A DNA stretch of 64,000 nt from UKL13-2 sp036394575 (GTDB lineage Bacteria; Pseudomonadota; Gammaproteobacteria; Burkholderiales; Usitatibacteraceae): positions 1 to 64,000 of the forward strand of contig DASWEY010000020.1 in assembly GCA_036394575.1 (NCBI GenBank). Reading direction: 5' to 3'. The notes beneath the pieces are model-generated. The model worked only from the letters and a program-made list of their open reading frames with translations, ran no database searches and was not told where the DNA came from. Shown here one piece after another: positions 44,186 through 53,298 of the stretch (its first letter is position 1; every line of letters begins with the position of its first letter). Made by a program: the position numbers and the translations under genes.

Positions 44186-44252
44186 GAAACTCCAGCATTG
44201 GCGCGCCTTTTGAGGCAAAAATGCTCCATGAGGCGCGCCAATGCTGGGGTTT
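44186..44252 (+). repeat. Dispersed palindromic element, copy E
   Basis: The arms GAAACTCCAGCATTGGCGCG and CGCGCCAATGCTGGGGTTT enclose the core GAGGCAAAAATGCTCC. It sits between the molybdoenzyme stop and ispH, where it could separate the two transcripts. Confidence 0.8.
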
Positions 44253-44302
44253 GAAAATCCGATTTTGAGCGGATTGCCTGAGGATTGGACAGAGGTTTGA
44301 TC

Positions 44303-45250
44303 ATGAACGACACTGAAATTCTGCTCGCCAATCCCCGCGGTTTTTGCGCCGGGGTTGATCGCGCCATCGAAATCGTCGAGCGCGCGCTCAAGATGCACGG
44401 CGCGCCGATCTATGTGCGCCACGAAATCGTCCACAACAAATTCGTGGTCGACGACCTGCGCAGCAAGGGCGCGATTTTCATCGAGGACTTGGCCGATGTG
44501 CCGAAAGGCGCCACGTTGATTTTCAGCGCGCACGGCGTGTCCAAGGCGATCCGCCATGAGGCCGATGCGCGCGGCTTCCGTGTGTTCGACGCCACCTGCC
44601 CATTGGTGAAGAAGGTGCATATCGAAGTCGCCAAGAAACGTATCGAAGGCTACCAGGTGGTGATGATCGGTCACGACGGGCACCCCGAAGTCGAAGGCAC
44701 CATGGGGCAGTCCGAAGCGGGCATGTACCTGGTCGAGACCGAAGACGATGTCGCCGGGCTGGAAATTGCCGACAGCAGCAGGCTCACCTATGTGACGCAA
44801 ACCACGCTGTCCGTTGACGACGCGCAGAAAGTGATCGATGCGCTGAAAAGAAAATTCCCCGGCATCATCGGGCCCAAGCATGACGATATCTGCTACGCCA
44901 CGCAGAATCGCCAGGACGCGGTGAAATTCATGGCCCCGCAGGTCGAGGTGGTCATCGTCGTCGGCTCGCGCACCAGCTCCAACACCAACCGCCTGCGCGA
45001 GCTCGCCGATTTGCTGGGCTGCGAAACCCACCAGGTCGACAGCGCAGATGAGCTCAGGATCGAATGGGTGATGGGCAAAAAACGCATCGGCGTGACCTCC
45101 GGCGCTTCCGCCCCGGAGGTGCTGGTGAAAGACGTCATCGCCAAACTCAAATCCCTGGGCGCGCAAAGCGTCCGCGAGCTGGACGGCATCACCGAGAACA
45201 TCACCTTTCCCCTGCCCAAGGGCCTGGGCACCGTACCCGCCGGCGCCTAG
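44303..45250 (+). CDS. ispH: 4-hydroxy-3-methylbut-2-enyl diphosphate reductase
   Basis: The 315-residue [4Fe-4S] enzyme performs the last MEP-pathway step, giving IPP and DMAPP. Three cluster Cys are in PRGFCAGVDRAI, FDATCPLVKKVH and DDICYATQNRQ. Other hallmarks are YVRHEIVHNKFVVDDL and GVTSGASAPEVLV. ATG 44303 has AGAGG upstream; the frame is open 6 codons further to another ATG. Confidence 0.97.
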   Translation: MNDTEILLANPRGFCAGVDRAIEIVERALKMHGAPIYVRHEIVHNKFVVDDLRSKGAIFIEDLADVPKGATLIFSAHGVSKAIRHEADARGFRVFDATCPLVKKVHIEVAKKRIEGYQVVMIGHDGHPEVEGTMGQSEAGMYLVETEDDVAGLEIADSSRLTYVTQTTLSVDDAQKVIDALKRKFPGIIGPKHDDICYATQNRQDAVKFMAPQVEVVIVVGSRTSSNTNRLRELADLLGCETHQVDSADELRIEWVMGKKRIGVTSGASAPEVLVKDVIAKLKSLGAQSVRELDGITENITFPLPKGLGTVPAGA

Positions 45251-45430
45251 TTATCCGCCGCGCACTTCTTGGCGTTTGCCGTCTCGCAGCACGCCCGTAT
45301 TGCCTCGCGGCCGTCTTTTCCCGGCTCGCGCTGCGGTTGCCACTTGTTCCGGGCATGCCCCCGCTTGTCGGACGACTTCGCTATCGAAAAAGCGTTAAAT
45401 TAGAGTTCGATCAACAAAAGGGAAAGAAAA

Positions 45431-45862
45431 ATGCAAAATTTTCTGGAAAACAGGAGTCGGCCGCAGCAGCCCAGCAGGGGCTTTACGCTGATTGAGTTGA
45501 TGATTGTTGTTGCTATCATCGCCGTGCTCGCGGCCATCGGTTACCCCAACTATACGAATTTCGTATTGAAGGCGCATCGCGCTGATGCACAGTCATTCTT
45601 GATGAATGCGGCGCAACGCCAGCAGCAGTATTTCCTGGACAACCGCGCTTATGCCCCCGACCTGGCCACCTTGAATGTGGCGCTGCCTTCGACGGTGTCC
45701 CCCTATTACTCCCTCGCCATCGCTACCTCGACCCTCCCGCCACCTGGATTTACGCTAACTGCGACCCCCATCGGAACGCAAAACCGCAATAACGAGCCGA
45801 CCCTCAGCATTAACCAGACCGGTGCAAAAACGCCGACCGGCACGGCATACGGGGCGTGGTAA
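45431..45862 (+). CDS. pilE: Type IV major-type pilin (PilE/PilA-like)
   Basis: The 143-residue prepilin has a 17-residue basic leader ending in Gly, cleaved before FTLIELMIVVAIIAVLAAIGYPNY, the classic methylated N-terminal helix with Glu5. The middle shows NAAQRQQQYFLDNRAYAPDL, as in PilE proteins of betaproteobacteria. A good ribosome binding site (AGGGAAAG) precedes the ATG. Here it stands first in the cluster, before fimT-pilV-W-X-Y1, whereas pilE is often last. Confidence 0.88.
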   Translation: MQNFLENRSRPQQPSRGFTLIELMIVVAIIAVLAAIGYPNYTNFVLKAHRADAQSFLMNAAQRQQQYFLDNRAYAPDLATLNVALPSTVSPYYSLAIATSTLPPPGFTLTATPIGTQNRNNEPTLSINQTGAKTPTGTAYGAW

Positions 45863-45870
45863 GGGCAGAC

Positions 45871-46359
45871 ATGGATACCTTGCGCCAATATTGTGCCGGC
45901 TTTCATAACCATCAGCGGGGTTTCACGTTGATGGAATTGCTGTTGACCATTACCGTACTCGGCATCTTGACTGCGGTTGCCACGCCCTCATTCATCGATG
46001 TGATCAAGAGCCAGAAGGTGAAGAATATGGGCACCGACATTCAACTGGCCTTGGTCAAGGCGCGCAGCGAAGCGGTGAAACGCAATCGCAATGTCACCCT
46101 GTCACCCAATACGTCTACCGACTGGACCAGTGGCTGGACCATTCCCGATCCCGATAATTCGGGCAGCAATATTGAAGTGCGCTCCTCGTTTTCGGGCGTG
46201 ACCATCGCCGGACCCGCCAGTGTGGTTTATCAAAGTTCGGGACGAATCTCCGGCTCCACGGCGCCGACATTCGACATCGGCGCGCCCAATTCTTCGGCGC
46301 ATCAGTGCGTCTCCGTTGATCTGAGCGGGCGGCCCTACATAAAGGCGGCGGCATGTTGA
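45871..46359 (+). CDS. fimT: GspH/FimT-family minor pseudopilin
   Basis: The 162-residue prepilin has leader MDTLRQYCAGFHNHQRG and then FTLMELLLTITVLGILTAVATPSF, with the cleavage Gly and Glu5. The C-terminal part matches FimT/GspH (RSEAVKRNRNVTLSP). ATG 45871 has AAGGGC upstream and is preferred to the GTG at 45856. It is 8 bases after pilE and overlaps pilV by 7 bases. Confidence 0.88.
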   Translation: MDTLRQYCAGFHNHQRGFTLMELLLTITVLGILTAVATPSFIDVIKSQKVKNMGTDIQLALVKARSEAVKRNRNVTLSPNTSTDWTSGWTIPDPDNSGSNIEVRSSFSGVTIAGPASVVYQSSGRISGSTAPTFDIGAPNSSAHQCVSVDLSGRPYIKAAAC

Positions 46360-46982
46360 TATCCAATTCGAGTCGCTGTATGCAAAAACTCGCACAAAGG
46401 CATGCCGGCCGCTTGCAGAAGGGCGCCACCATCATTGAAGTGCTGGTGACCATTGTGATCCTCGCGATTGGTCTCCTCGGTTTGGCCGGATTGCAGGGCC
46501 AGATTCTGTTTGCCGAACTTGAGTCCTATCAGCGGGCGCAGGCGGTGCTGCTGATGAATGACATGGTTGACAAGATCACTACCAATCGCGCCGCGGCGGC
46601 AACCTATGTGACGGCGTCAGCTCTCGGCACGGCCTATCCAACACCGTCGACACCTGCCGCCCCGGCAACCTGCCCCACCGCGGCCGGCGTCGCGAAAGAT
46701 CAGTGCGAATGGAGCAATGCCCTGATCGGGGCTTCCGAGCGAAAGGGGACCGCCAGCGCGGGCGGGATGGTCGATGCGCGTGGATGCATACAACTGATCC
46801 AGGCGGAAAATGCCGCTGCCGGCGTTTGCACGCCCGGCATCTATCTGGTCAGCGTTGTCTGGCAGGGTTCAAACATGACCACTGCCCCTAGCGCGACCTG
46901 TGGCCAGAATTACTATGGCGACGATCGCTACCGTCGCGCCATCGCGACCCGGGTTTCCGTCGGCCTGCCGTCGTGCCAATAA
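46353..46982 (+). CDS. pilV: Type IV pilus minor pilin PilV
   Basis: The 209-residue prepilin has a long leader ending in QKG before ATIIEVLVTIVILAIGLLGLAGLQ, with Glu at the fifth or equivalent position. LESYQRAQAVLLMNDMVDKITTNR is PilV-typical. It has several Cys in the globular part. The ATG overlaps fimT. PilV is one of the priming minor pilins that start pilus assembly together with FimT/PilW/PilX and PilY1. Confidence 0.87.
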   Translation: MLISNSSRCMQKLAQRHAGRLQKGATIIEVLVTIVILAIGLLGLAGLQGQILFAELESYQRAQAVLLMNDMVDKITTNRAAAATYVTASALGTAYPTPSTPAAPATCPTAAGVAKDQCEWSNALIGASERKGTASAGGMVDARGCIQLIQAENAAAGVCTPGIYLVSVVWQGSNMTTAPSATCGQNYYGDDRYRRAIATRVSVGLPSCQ

Positions 46983-46995
46983 AAGAAAAACAATC

Positions 46996-48129
46996 ATGAA
47001 GAATGCATCGTTGAAAAACAGGCTTCGGGCAAATTTACAAGGCGGCTTTTCGCTGATCGAATTGATGATCGGCATGACGCTGGGTCTGCTGGTCCTTGCC
47101 GGCTTGATTACCGTATTTGTGCAGAGCAGTCAGACACGCAACGAAATTGAACGCAACAATCGCCAGATCGAAAGCGGGCGTTATGCGGTGTCGCTCCTGA
47201 CTGAAGATCTGCGCATGGCCGGCTACCTTTCTTCGTTTGACCCTTACCAGGCGATCATCAAGCCCGGCAGCGCGCCCTTGGGTGGTGGAACGCCGATTAC
47301 CGCCATGCCCGACCCCTGCAATGCCACGCTTAGCGGAAACGCCAGCAGCTGGGTCAATTCTTATTTCTTTCATATCCAGGGCATCGACAATGTGGTCACG
47401 GCAACCATTCCGAGCTGCCTGAGCGATGTCAAAGTCGGCTCGGATATCGTTGTTATTCGCCGGACCAGCACCTGCGTTGCGGGGCCGACTGCCGGCGCAA
47501 ACTGTGATGCGGCAATCAGCGGGGCCCCTTACTTCCAGGCTTCCAATTGCTATCAGGCAGGCGAACTGGCCACGAATACCGGCTCAACGTCCGATTATCT
47601 TTCGTATTTCGTGCTGAGCACCGACACCAGTGCAACGACCATGAACAAACATGCGATCGATTGCACCGCGCGCGCCAGCTACAACCGTTATCTGGTGCAT
47701 ATCTATTTTGTCGCCAACAACAATGTGGGTACCGATGGTGTGCCGACGCTCAAGCGCGCGGAGCTTGGCGCCGGCGCATTCACCATCGTGCCTTTGGTCG
47801 AAGGTATTGAGAACCTGCAGCTTTCCTATGGCGTCGATACTGATAACGACGGCGTCATCAATGGCTTCACCACCGACCCGGGAACCTATAACAGCTGCGC
47901 GGGCGCGGCCTGCGTTGCCAATTGGTTGAGCGTTTATGCGGTCAAGATCAATGTTCTGGCCAAAAATACCCAGGCGTCGCAGGGCTTCACGGACAGCAAA
48001 ACGTATGCCCTCGGCCAGCTCGACAACGGCAGCGACAATACATTCGGCCCATTTGGCGATGCTTACAAGCGACATGTCTACAACAGCGTCGTCAGACTCG
48101 ATAACCCTGCCGGCCGGAGAACGCCATGA
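46996..48129 (+). CDS. pilW: Type IV pilus assembly protein PilW
   Basis: The 377-residue prepilin-like protein has leader MKNASLKNRLRANLQGG and then FSLIELMIGMTLGLLVLAGL. ESGRYAVSLLTEDLRMAGY is a PilW hallmark. The globular C-terminal part holds several Cys. It lies 13 bases after pilV and overlaps pilX (ATGA). PilW is a minor pilin needed for surface pili. Confidence 0.9.
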   Translation: MKNASLKNRLRANLQGGFSLIELMIGMTLGLLVLAGLITVFVQSSQTRNEIERNNRQIESGRYAVSLLTEDLRMAGYLSSFDPYQAIIKPGSAPLGGGTPITAMPDPCNATLSGNASSWVNSYFFHIQGIDNVVTATIPSCLSDVKVGSDIVVIRRTSTCVAGPTAGANCDAAISGAPYFQASNCYQAGELATNTGSTSDYLSYFVLSTDTSATTMNKHAIDCTARASYNRYLVHIYFVANNNVGTDGVPTLKRAELGAGAFTIVPLVEGIENLQLSYGVDTDNDGVINGFTTDPGTYNSCAGAACVANWLSVYAVKINVLAKNTQASQGFTDSKTYALGQLDNGSDNTFGPFGDAYKRHVYNSVVRLDNPAGRRTP

Positions 48130-48668
48130 ACGCCAATTTGCGTAAACAACAGGGCGTCACGCTCATCGTCGGCATGATCATGCTGATCCTGCTGACACTG
48201 ATGGCAGTCACCAGCTTCAAGCTCGGCAAGGGCAATTTGCAGATTGTCGGCAATATGCAGTTTCGCAACGAGACCTTGCGCGTGGCGGAGGAGATTATCG
48301 AGGCCCGTGTCAGCACGCCTACCAATGTGGTCAGCCCCTGGATAGGCGGTCTCAATTTCAACGGTGGCATCACTCAGAACGCCAACCCGGATGTCGCCGT
48401 CACAGTCACGCCTACCCTGGTTCAGGCTTACGTCAAGAAAAACAGCGTGATCAACCTGAATGATCCAGGACAACTTGGCTGCACACTCGGCACCGCCCAG
48501 GTGTTCGGCGTCGAAGGCGCAGCTACCGGTAATTCCCTGTGCGCCGCTGCACTTTACGATCTGACTGTGGTCGCTACCGAGGCGGCCACCAACGCCAAGG
48601 TGGAATTGCACCAGGGTGTCGCCATTCAGGTTCCTGCGGACTCCGTTTGTTCGCTGGTGCCTTGCTGA
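48126..48668 (+). CDS. pilX: Type IV pilus assembly protein PilX
   Basis: The 180-residue protein has an N-terminal Gly then a hydrophobic helix (GVTLIVGMIMLILLTLMAVTSF), the less conserved prepilin type of PilX. NLQIVGNMQFRNETLRVAEE fits the family. It lacks the usual Glu5, as PilX proteins often do. It is followed after 39 bases by pilY1, which has its own AAAGGAACA ribosome binding site. Confidence 0.87.
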   Translation: MNANLRKQQGVTLIVGMIMLILLTLMAVTSFKLGKGNLQIVGNMQFRNETLRVAEEIIEARVSTPTNVVSPWIGGLNFNGGITQNANPDVAVTVTPTLVQAYVKKNSVINLNDPGQLGCTLGTAQVFGVEGAATGNSLCAAALYDLTVVATEAATNAKVELHQGVAIQVPADSVCSLVPC

Positions 48669-48707
48669 ATTGTTCAAATATAAATACCGCTTTAAAGGAA
48701 CACCGCC

Positions 48708-51700
48708 ATGAAACGCTCGACGACAAACAAATTGCTGCTGTTGCTGGTGGGTTCGATGTTGACCCTCGCGTCGCTTCATACCCGGGCCGAGGACATCGAT
48801 ATTTTCGTGGGCTCGAGCGCCGGGGCCGCCCAAAACCCGAAAATCCTGATCATTCTTGAAAACGATTCAAACTGGTCTAGGGCCTCGCAAAAATGGCCCG
48901 GGGGCAGCGTTCAGGGTCAATCCGAAGCCAGTGCAATCAAGACTCTTGTAAATGGATCTGGCATAAACGTGAATTTGGGGTTGATGGAATACGCGACATC
49001 GGGTAACGGCAATAGTGGTGGCTTCATTCGCAAGGCGATTGCTGCCTTGGACAGTACAAACAAGACCGTATTCGCCGGCTCAATGGATACGATCTATAAC
49101 AACATCAACGCCCCGAACGAAAAAGTATCATCGAGTTTTGGTTATGGCGACCTGATGTACTCGGCCTTCAACTACTTTTCCGGTACCAGTACAGTAGCGC
49201 CAAGTTCTTCTGTGGTTTCCAGCATCGCGGATTCGAATGGTTATACGGCCAACTACACCACGTTCAAATCCCCTCTGTCGGATGACAATTCCTGCGGCAG
49301 AAATTTCGTCGTTTTCATCGCCAACAATGCACAAGGTGCAGTGCCTAGCGACACCACGACGAACGGAACTGCGCTGGTGAATCTCGGGGGCAGTATCAGT
49401 CCGCAGCTGCCGTACCAGAATTACACGACCACTACCAGCACGTCGACAACCAACCTCGGCTATACATCACAGTGCTATTCCAGCTTGTCGGCTTGTTCCA
49501 CCGCGGACTTTGCCACCCAGTGTGCGACTGGTGGCGCTTATGATAGTTGTAGTTGCAGTTCCAGCAATACCACCACATCCATGGATACCTGTTCAGCCGG
49601 CCAGAATCGCTTCGCGGTTTATGGAAACACCAATTCGGGTGGCACGATCACAACGACGGGGCCCACCACAGGCACACCCGTGACTATTGCCGGCGGCGTT
49701 TCCTCCTGCTACACCAATTCCACGCTCGCAAGTTCAGCAGTAACCTCTACTACTGACAAGGGCGGCTTAAACTGCCCGGGCGGATCGACTGTCACTGTTG
49801 GGGGCACTACCACCACGACCACCTACAGTTGCACCTATTCACTGGTCAGTACCAACCCCAGTTTGACGGCCACCCAAAACTGTGCGGGAACAGCTGGCTC
49901 GCCAGTGCTGAGCAGCCCGGCTGCTTCCAGCACCTCGGCCGTGACAACAGCCTGTTATAAAAGCCTCGACCAGGGTAACGGCAACTGGGCGGCTTCAGGC
50001 GACCATGCCGGTCTGAGCTGCCCTGCGACCACGGTTGTAACCACGGGTAATCAGACGGTCACCACGACCTATACCTGCACATATTCCGGTGTATTGGGTG
50101 CGTCTTGTGGTCAAAGCACAAACAAGATAAATGTAACGCAAACGGCGTTTCCCTCCGCATCGACTGTAACCACGTCCCCGAACTACAAATACGATGTGCA
50201 GCAAGCGGCGACGCCCTCGGTCAGCACCACCACCAAGAGTGGGGTGACCACAACCCAGACCTTTCTGGGCAATACCAGCCTGTGCTATGCGAGCGCGACT
50301 GATGCTGCAGTTTCCAGCCAGTTTTCCTCAACGTGTTCCAGCTATAACGGCGGCTGCACTGGTGGAGCTGCCACAGCCAGCGCGGGGTTGTGCACGTCTG
50401 GTGCCCGCTACATGGTGACCGGCAATGTGATTTCGACGGTCAGTACCCCGACCGGAACGACCTATATTCCGAGCGACGGTGCTTATGCGGATGAATGGGC
50501 GCGTTTCATGCACCAAGCCAAGGCCAAGAATGCGGCCAGCAGCACCGATCAGATCAAGCAAGCCATTACAACCTATACGATCGACGTTTTCAATGCGCAG
50601 CAAAATCCGAATGTATCCGCTTTGCTGCAAAGCATGGCCCATGCTGGCGGGGGCAAGTATTTCGTGGCGAACAATGAGGCGCAAATCCTGGCCGCATTGC
50701 AGAAAATTCTGGCGGAAATCCAGTCGGTCAACAGCACCTTCGCATCGGCAAGCTTGCCGGTGAACGCCACCAACCGCACCCAGAACGCCAACCAGGTATT
50801 CATCGGAACTTTCCGTCCCGATCCCGATGCCAACCCGCGCTGGTTCGGCAATCTCAAGCAGTATGCGATCGGCCGGGTTAATGGCGTCCTTGATCTGGTC
50901 GACAAGGACGGCAAACCGGCAACGAATGCCTTGACCGGTTTCGTGGACGACTGCGCCACCAGCTTCTGGACGACGGACTCAGGCACCTATTGGACGAATT
51001 TGCTGACGCCGATCAATCCTGACCCCGCATCGAATTGTGGAACGATTGCGGCAAGCGCTCGTTATTCTGATTTGCCGGACGGACCCGAGGTGGAGAAGGG
51101 CGCTGTTGCCGAGGTGCTGCGAAAAGGGAATAACCCAAGCGCGACAACGCCTTCGTACACTTTTAACCGCAATATGCTGACCTTCAGTAGCGGCTCGCTG
51201 GTCACCTTTAACGCGACATCCAGCGGGCTGTCCGATCAATCGTTCAACAATGTGGTGGGTTTCACACAGGGCAAGGACGTCAATAACGATACTGGCACCG
51301 GAGGTCCCACAACCAACGTTACACGGCCATCGATTCATGGCGACGTCGTGCATTCGCGGCCGCTACCGATCAACTATGGCGCTGCCGGCGTCACCGTGTA
51401 CTATGGTTCTAACGACGGTACGTTCCGCGCGGTCGATGCGACTACAGTGGGCAGCCAAGGCAAAGAACGCTGGTCTTTTGTTGCGCCCGAGTTCTTTTCG
51501 AAGCTGCAAAGGCTCAAAGACAATACCCCGCTAGTCAGTTATCCGAGTATCGTTTCGCTCGGCATTACCAGTGCACCCAAGGACTATTTCTTCGACGGCT
51601 CGGTCGGCATTTACCAGAACCGGGACAACAGCAAGGTTTGGATTTATCCGACACAGCGCCGGGGTGGTCGCATGATTTACAGTTTCGATGTCAGCGATCC

Positions 51701-52886
51701 GACCGTCAACCCGATCCTGAAATGGCGCCATGGCTGTCCCGATTTGACCGATGACACCGGCTGCACCACCGGAGGCTCCAGCTATTCCGCCATCGGGCAA
51801 ACCTGGTCCACTCCAAACGTCGGGTTTATCCGTGGATTTTCGACGACAACACCGGTGGTTTTGGTTGGTGGTGGCTATGACAATTGCGAAGACGTCGATT
51901 CAGCGACCAAGTCCTGCGGTTCGGCAAAAGGGCGGGTAATTTATCTGATCAATGCGGATACTGGCGATATCATTCGTTCGTTTGCGACCGATCGAAGCGT
52001 GGTGGCGGATATTTCCTTTATCGACCTGAATAACGATGGCTCGGCCGACTATGCCTATGCGGCGGATACCGGCGGCAATGTCTATCGCATCGACTTTGTC
52101 GATGGCCCGGTCACGCTGGTACCCCTCGCCAGTTCGAGCTGGACGATGCGCAAAGTGGCTTATACGAATGGCGGGAGCAGGAAATTCCTGTTTGCGCCGG
52201 GCGTGTTCCCGACCGGCACAACGACTTATGTTGCCCTGGTTTCAGGTGACCGCGAGCGACCATTGATTACCAATTATCCGTATACAACTCCAGTAGTTAA
52301 CAAGGCCTATGTATACAAGGATGATTTGACGGCGGCATCGTCAACGGCAGCCATCAATCTCGATGGCTCGACAATGCTTGATTTCACCGACCCTGCCGGT
52401 TCGACCTGTGCAACGGTTACCTCCAATTCGCTGTTAACGGCATCCAATTCTGGCAAACAGGGCTGGTACATGAGCCTGACAGCCAATGGCACTGGTGAGC
52501 AGGGTGTTACCTCTGCGGTCATTGTGGCGGGTATGGTTACATTCAGCACCAACCGGCCGATCGTGCAAAGCCAGTCCTGCGGCAGCGTGCTTGGTGAGGC
52601 AAGAGGTTATTTCGTCAATCTGTTCAATGCCTCCGGCTCCATCGGCACGGCGAATAACTCCTCCTGCGGTGGCGATCGCTCGTCAGTATTTGCCGGCGGT
52701 GGCCTGCCCCCGTCGCCTGTAATCGGTATCGTGCCCATCGATGGCGTACCGACTGCCGTCCTGATCGGCGCCGTGCAGCGTGACAGCAGCAGCGGTTATA
52801 GCTCGCCGATCAAGCCGGAAAAAATTGTTCCGCCGATTACGCAGGTTCGCACGCGTACCTACAAGTCCATCAAGGGCGATAATTAA
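48708..52886 (+). CDS. pilY1: PilY1-type pilus tip adhesin
   Basis: This 1392-residue exported protein has a signal peptide (KLLLLLVGSMLTLASLHTRA) and an N-terminal vWA-like region starting NPKILIILENDSNWS. The C-terminal PilC/PilY propeller (from about residue 860) includes VVHSRPLPINYG, VTVYYGSNDGTFRAVDA and a Ca-binding loop DLNNDGSADYAYAADTGGNVYRID. PilY1 works at the pilus tip in adhesion, surface sensing and control of retraction. Unusual: residues about 240-585 form a Thr/Ser- and Cys-rich block of nested repeats inserted in the vWA-like region. It is the last gene of the minor pilin operon. Confidence 0.92.
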   Translation: MKRSTTNKLLLLLVGSMLTLASLHTRAEDIDIFVGSSAGAAQNPKILIILENDSNWSRASQKWPGGSVQGQSEASAIKTLVNGSGINVNLGLMEYATSGNGNSGGFIRKAIAALDSTNKTVFAGSMDTIYNNINAPNEKVSSSFGYGDLMYSAFNYFSGTSTVAPSSSVVSSIADSNGYTANYTTFKSPLSDDNSCGRNFVVFIANNAQGAVPSDTTTNGTALVNLGGSISPQLPYQNYTTTTSTSTTNLGYTSQCYSSLSACSTADFATQCATGGAYDSCSCSSSNTTTSMDTCSAGQNRFAVYGNTNSGGTITTTGPTTGTPVTIAGGVSSCYTNSTLASSAVTSTTDKGGLNCPGGSTVTVGGTTTTTTYSCTYSLVSTNPSLTATQNCAGTAGSPVLSSPAASSTSAVTTACYKSLDQGNGNWAASGDHAGLSCPATTVVTTGNQTVTTTYTCTYSGVLGASCGQSTNKINVTQTAFPSASTVTTSPNYKYDVQQAATPSVSTTTKSGVTTTQTFLGNTSLCYASATDAAVSSQFSSTCSSYNGGCTGGAATASAGLCTSGARYMVTGNVISTVSTPTGTTYIPSDGAYADEWARFMHQAKAKNAASSTDQIKQAITTYTIDVFNAQQNPNVSALLQSMAHAGGGKYFVANNEAQILAALQKILAEIQSVNSTFASASLPVNATNRTQNANQVFIGTFRPDPDANPRWFGNLKQYAIGRVNGVLDLVDKDGKPATNALTGFVDDCATSFWTTDSGTYWTNLLTPINPDPASNCGTIAASARYSDLPDGPEVEKGAVAEVLRKGNNPSATTPSYTFNRNMLTFSSGSLVTFNATSSGLSDQSFNNVVGFTQGKDVNNDTGTGGPTTNVTRPSIHGDVVHSRPLPINYGAAGVTVYYGSNDGTFRAVDATTVGSQGKERWSFVAPEFFSKLQRLKDNTPLVSYPSIVSLGITSAPKDYFFDGSVGIYQNRDNSKVWIYPTQRRGGRMIYSFDVSDPTVNPILKWRHGCPDLTDDTGCTTGGSSYSAIGQTWSTPNVGFIRGFSTTTPVVLVGGGYDNCEDVDSATKSCGSAKGRVIYLINADTGDIIRSFATDRSVVADISFIDLNNDGSADYAYAADTGGNVYRIDFVDGPVTLVPLASSSWTMRKVAYTNGGSRKFLFAPGVFPTGTTTYVALVSGDRERPLITNYPYTTPVVNKAYVYKDDLTAASSTAAINLDGSTMLDFTDPAGSTCATVTSNSLLTASNSGKQGWYMSLTANGTGEQGVTSAVIVAGMVTFSTNRPIVQSQSCGSVLGEARGYFVNLFNASGSIGTANNSSCGGDRSSVFAGGGLPPSPVIGIVPIDGVPTAVLIGAVQRDSSSGYSSPIKPEKIVPPITQVRTRTYKSIKGDN

Positions 52887-52999
52887 CCGATGATCGATTT
52901 CGTTGGTTAAGCAACGGTGTTGTATGGCAGTAGAAAAAAACTCGCGAGGCTGTTACCATATTGGGCTTGGATTTGTGGCTGATTTCATTAGAGCCAATT

Positions 53000-53075
53000 G
53001 CCGAAATAGCTCAGTTGGTAGAGCAGCGCATTCGTAATGCGAAGGTCGGGGGTTCGACTCCTCTTTTCGGCACCA
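53000..53075 (+). tRNA. tRNA-Thr (anticodon CGT)
   Basis: The 76-base cloverleaf has acceptor GCCGAAA/TTTCGGC, D-arm AGCTCAGTTGGTAGAGC, anticodon loop TTCGTAA in a GCGCA/TGCGA-type stem, T-arm GGGGGTTCGACTCCTC, and an encoded CCA end. It lies 113 bases after pilY1. Confidence 0.97.
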
Positions 53076-53085
53076 TGCTTTCTGA

Positions 53086-53112
53086 AGCCGCGCTCCACAG
53101 CGCGGCTTTTTT
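53086..53112 (+). terminator. Intrinsic terminator between the two tRNA-Thr genes
   Basis: The arms AGCCGCGCT and AGCGCGGCT with a 4-base loop are followed by a run of six T. It implies that the second tRNA has its own promoter or depends on read-through, although only about 15 bases remain before it. Confidence 0.85.
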
Positions 53113-53123
53113 GTCCTTCGCAT

Positions 53124-53198
53124 GCCCGCATAGCTCAGTGGTAGAGCAACCGCCTTGTAAGCGGTAGGTCGTCTGTTCAATCCAGACTGTGGGCACCA
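53124..53198 (+). tRNA. tRNA-Thr (anticodon TGT)
   Basis: The 75-base cloverleaf has acceptor GCCCGCA/TGTGGGC with one G-U pair, D-arm AGCTCAGTGGTAGAGC, anticodon loop CTTGTAA in an ACCGC/GCGGT stem, T-arm TCTGTTCAATCCAGA, and an encoded CCA. Confidence 0.97.
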
Positions 53199-53298
53199 TC
53201 CTTCTGTGGGGCGAATTTCACTTTGCAATTATTCTTGTCCGCGAGTGAACATTGCCGATATTCGCCCGTCGAATGTTCTTTGATGAGAAGCCCTGACC

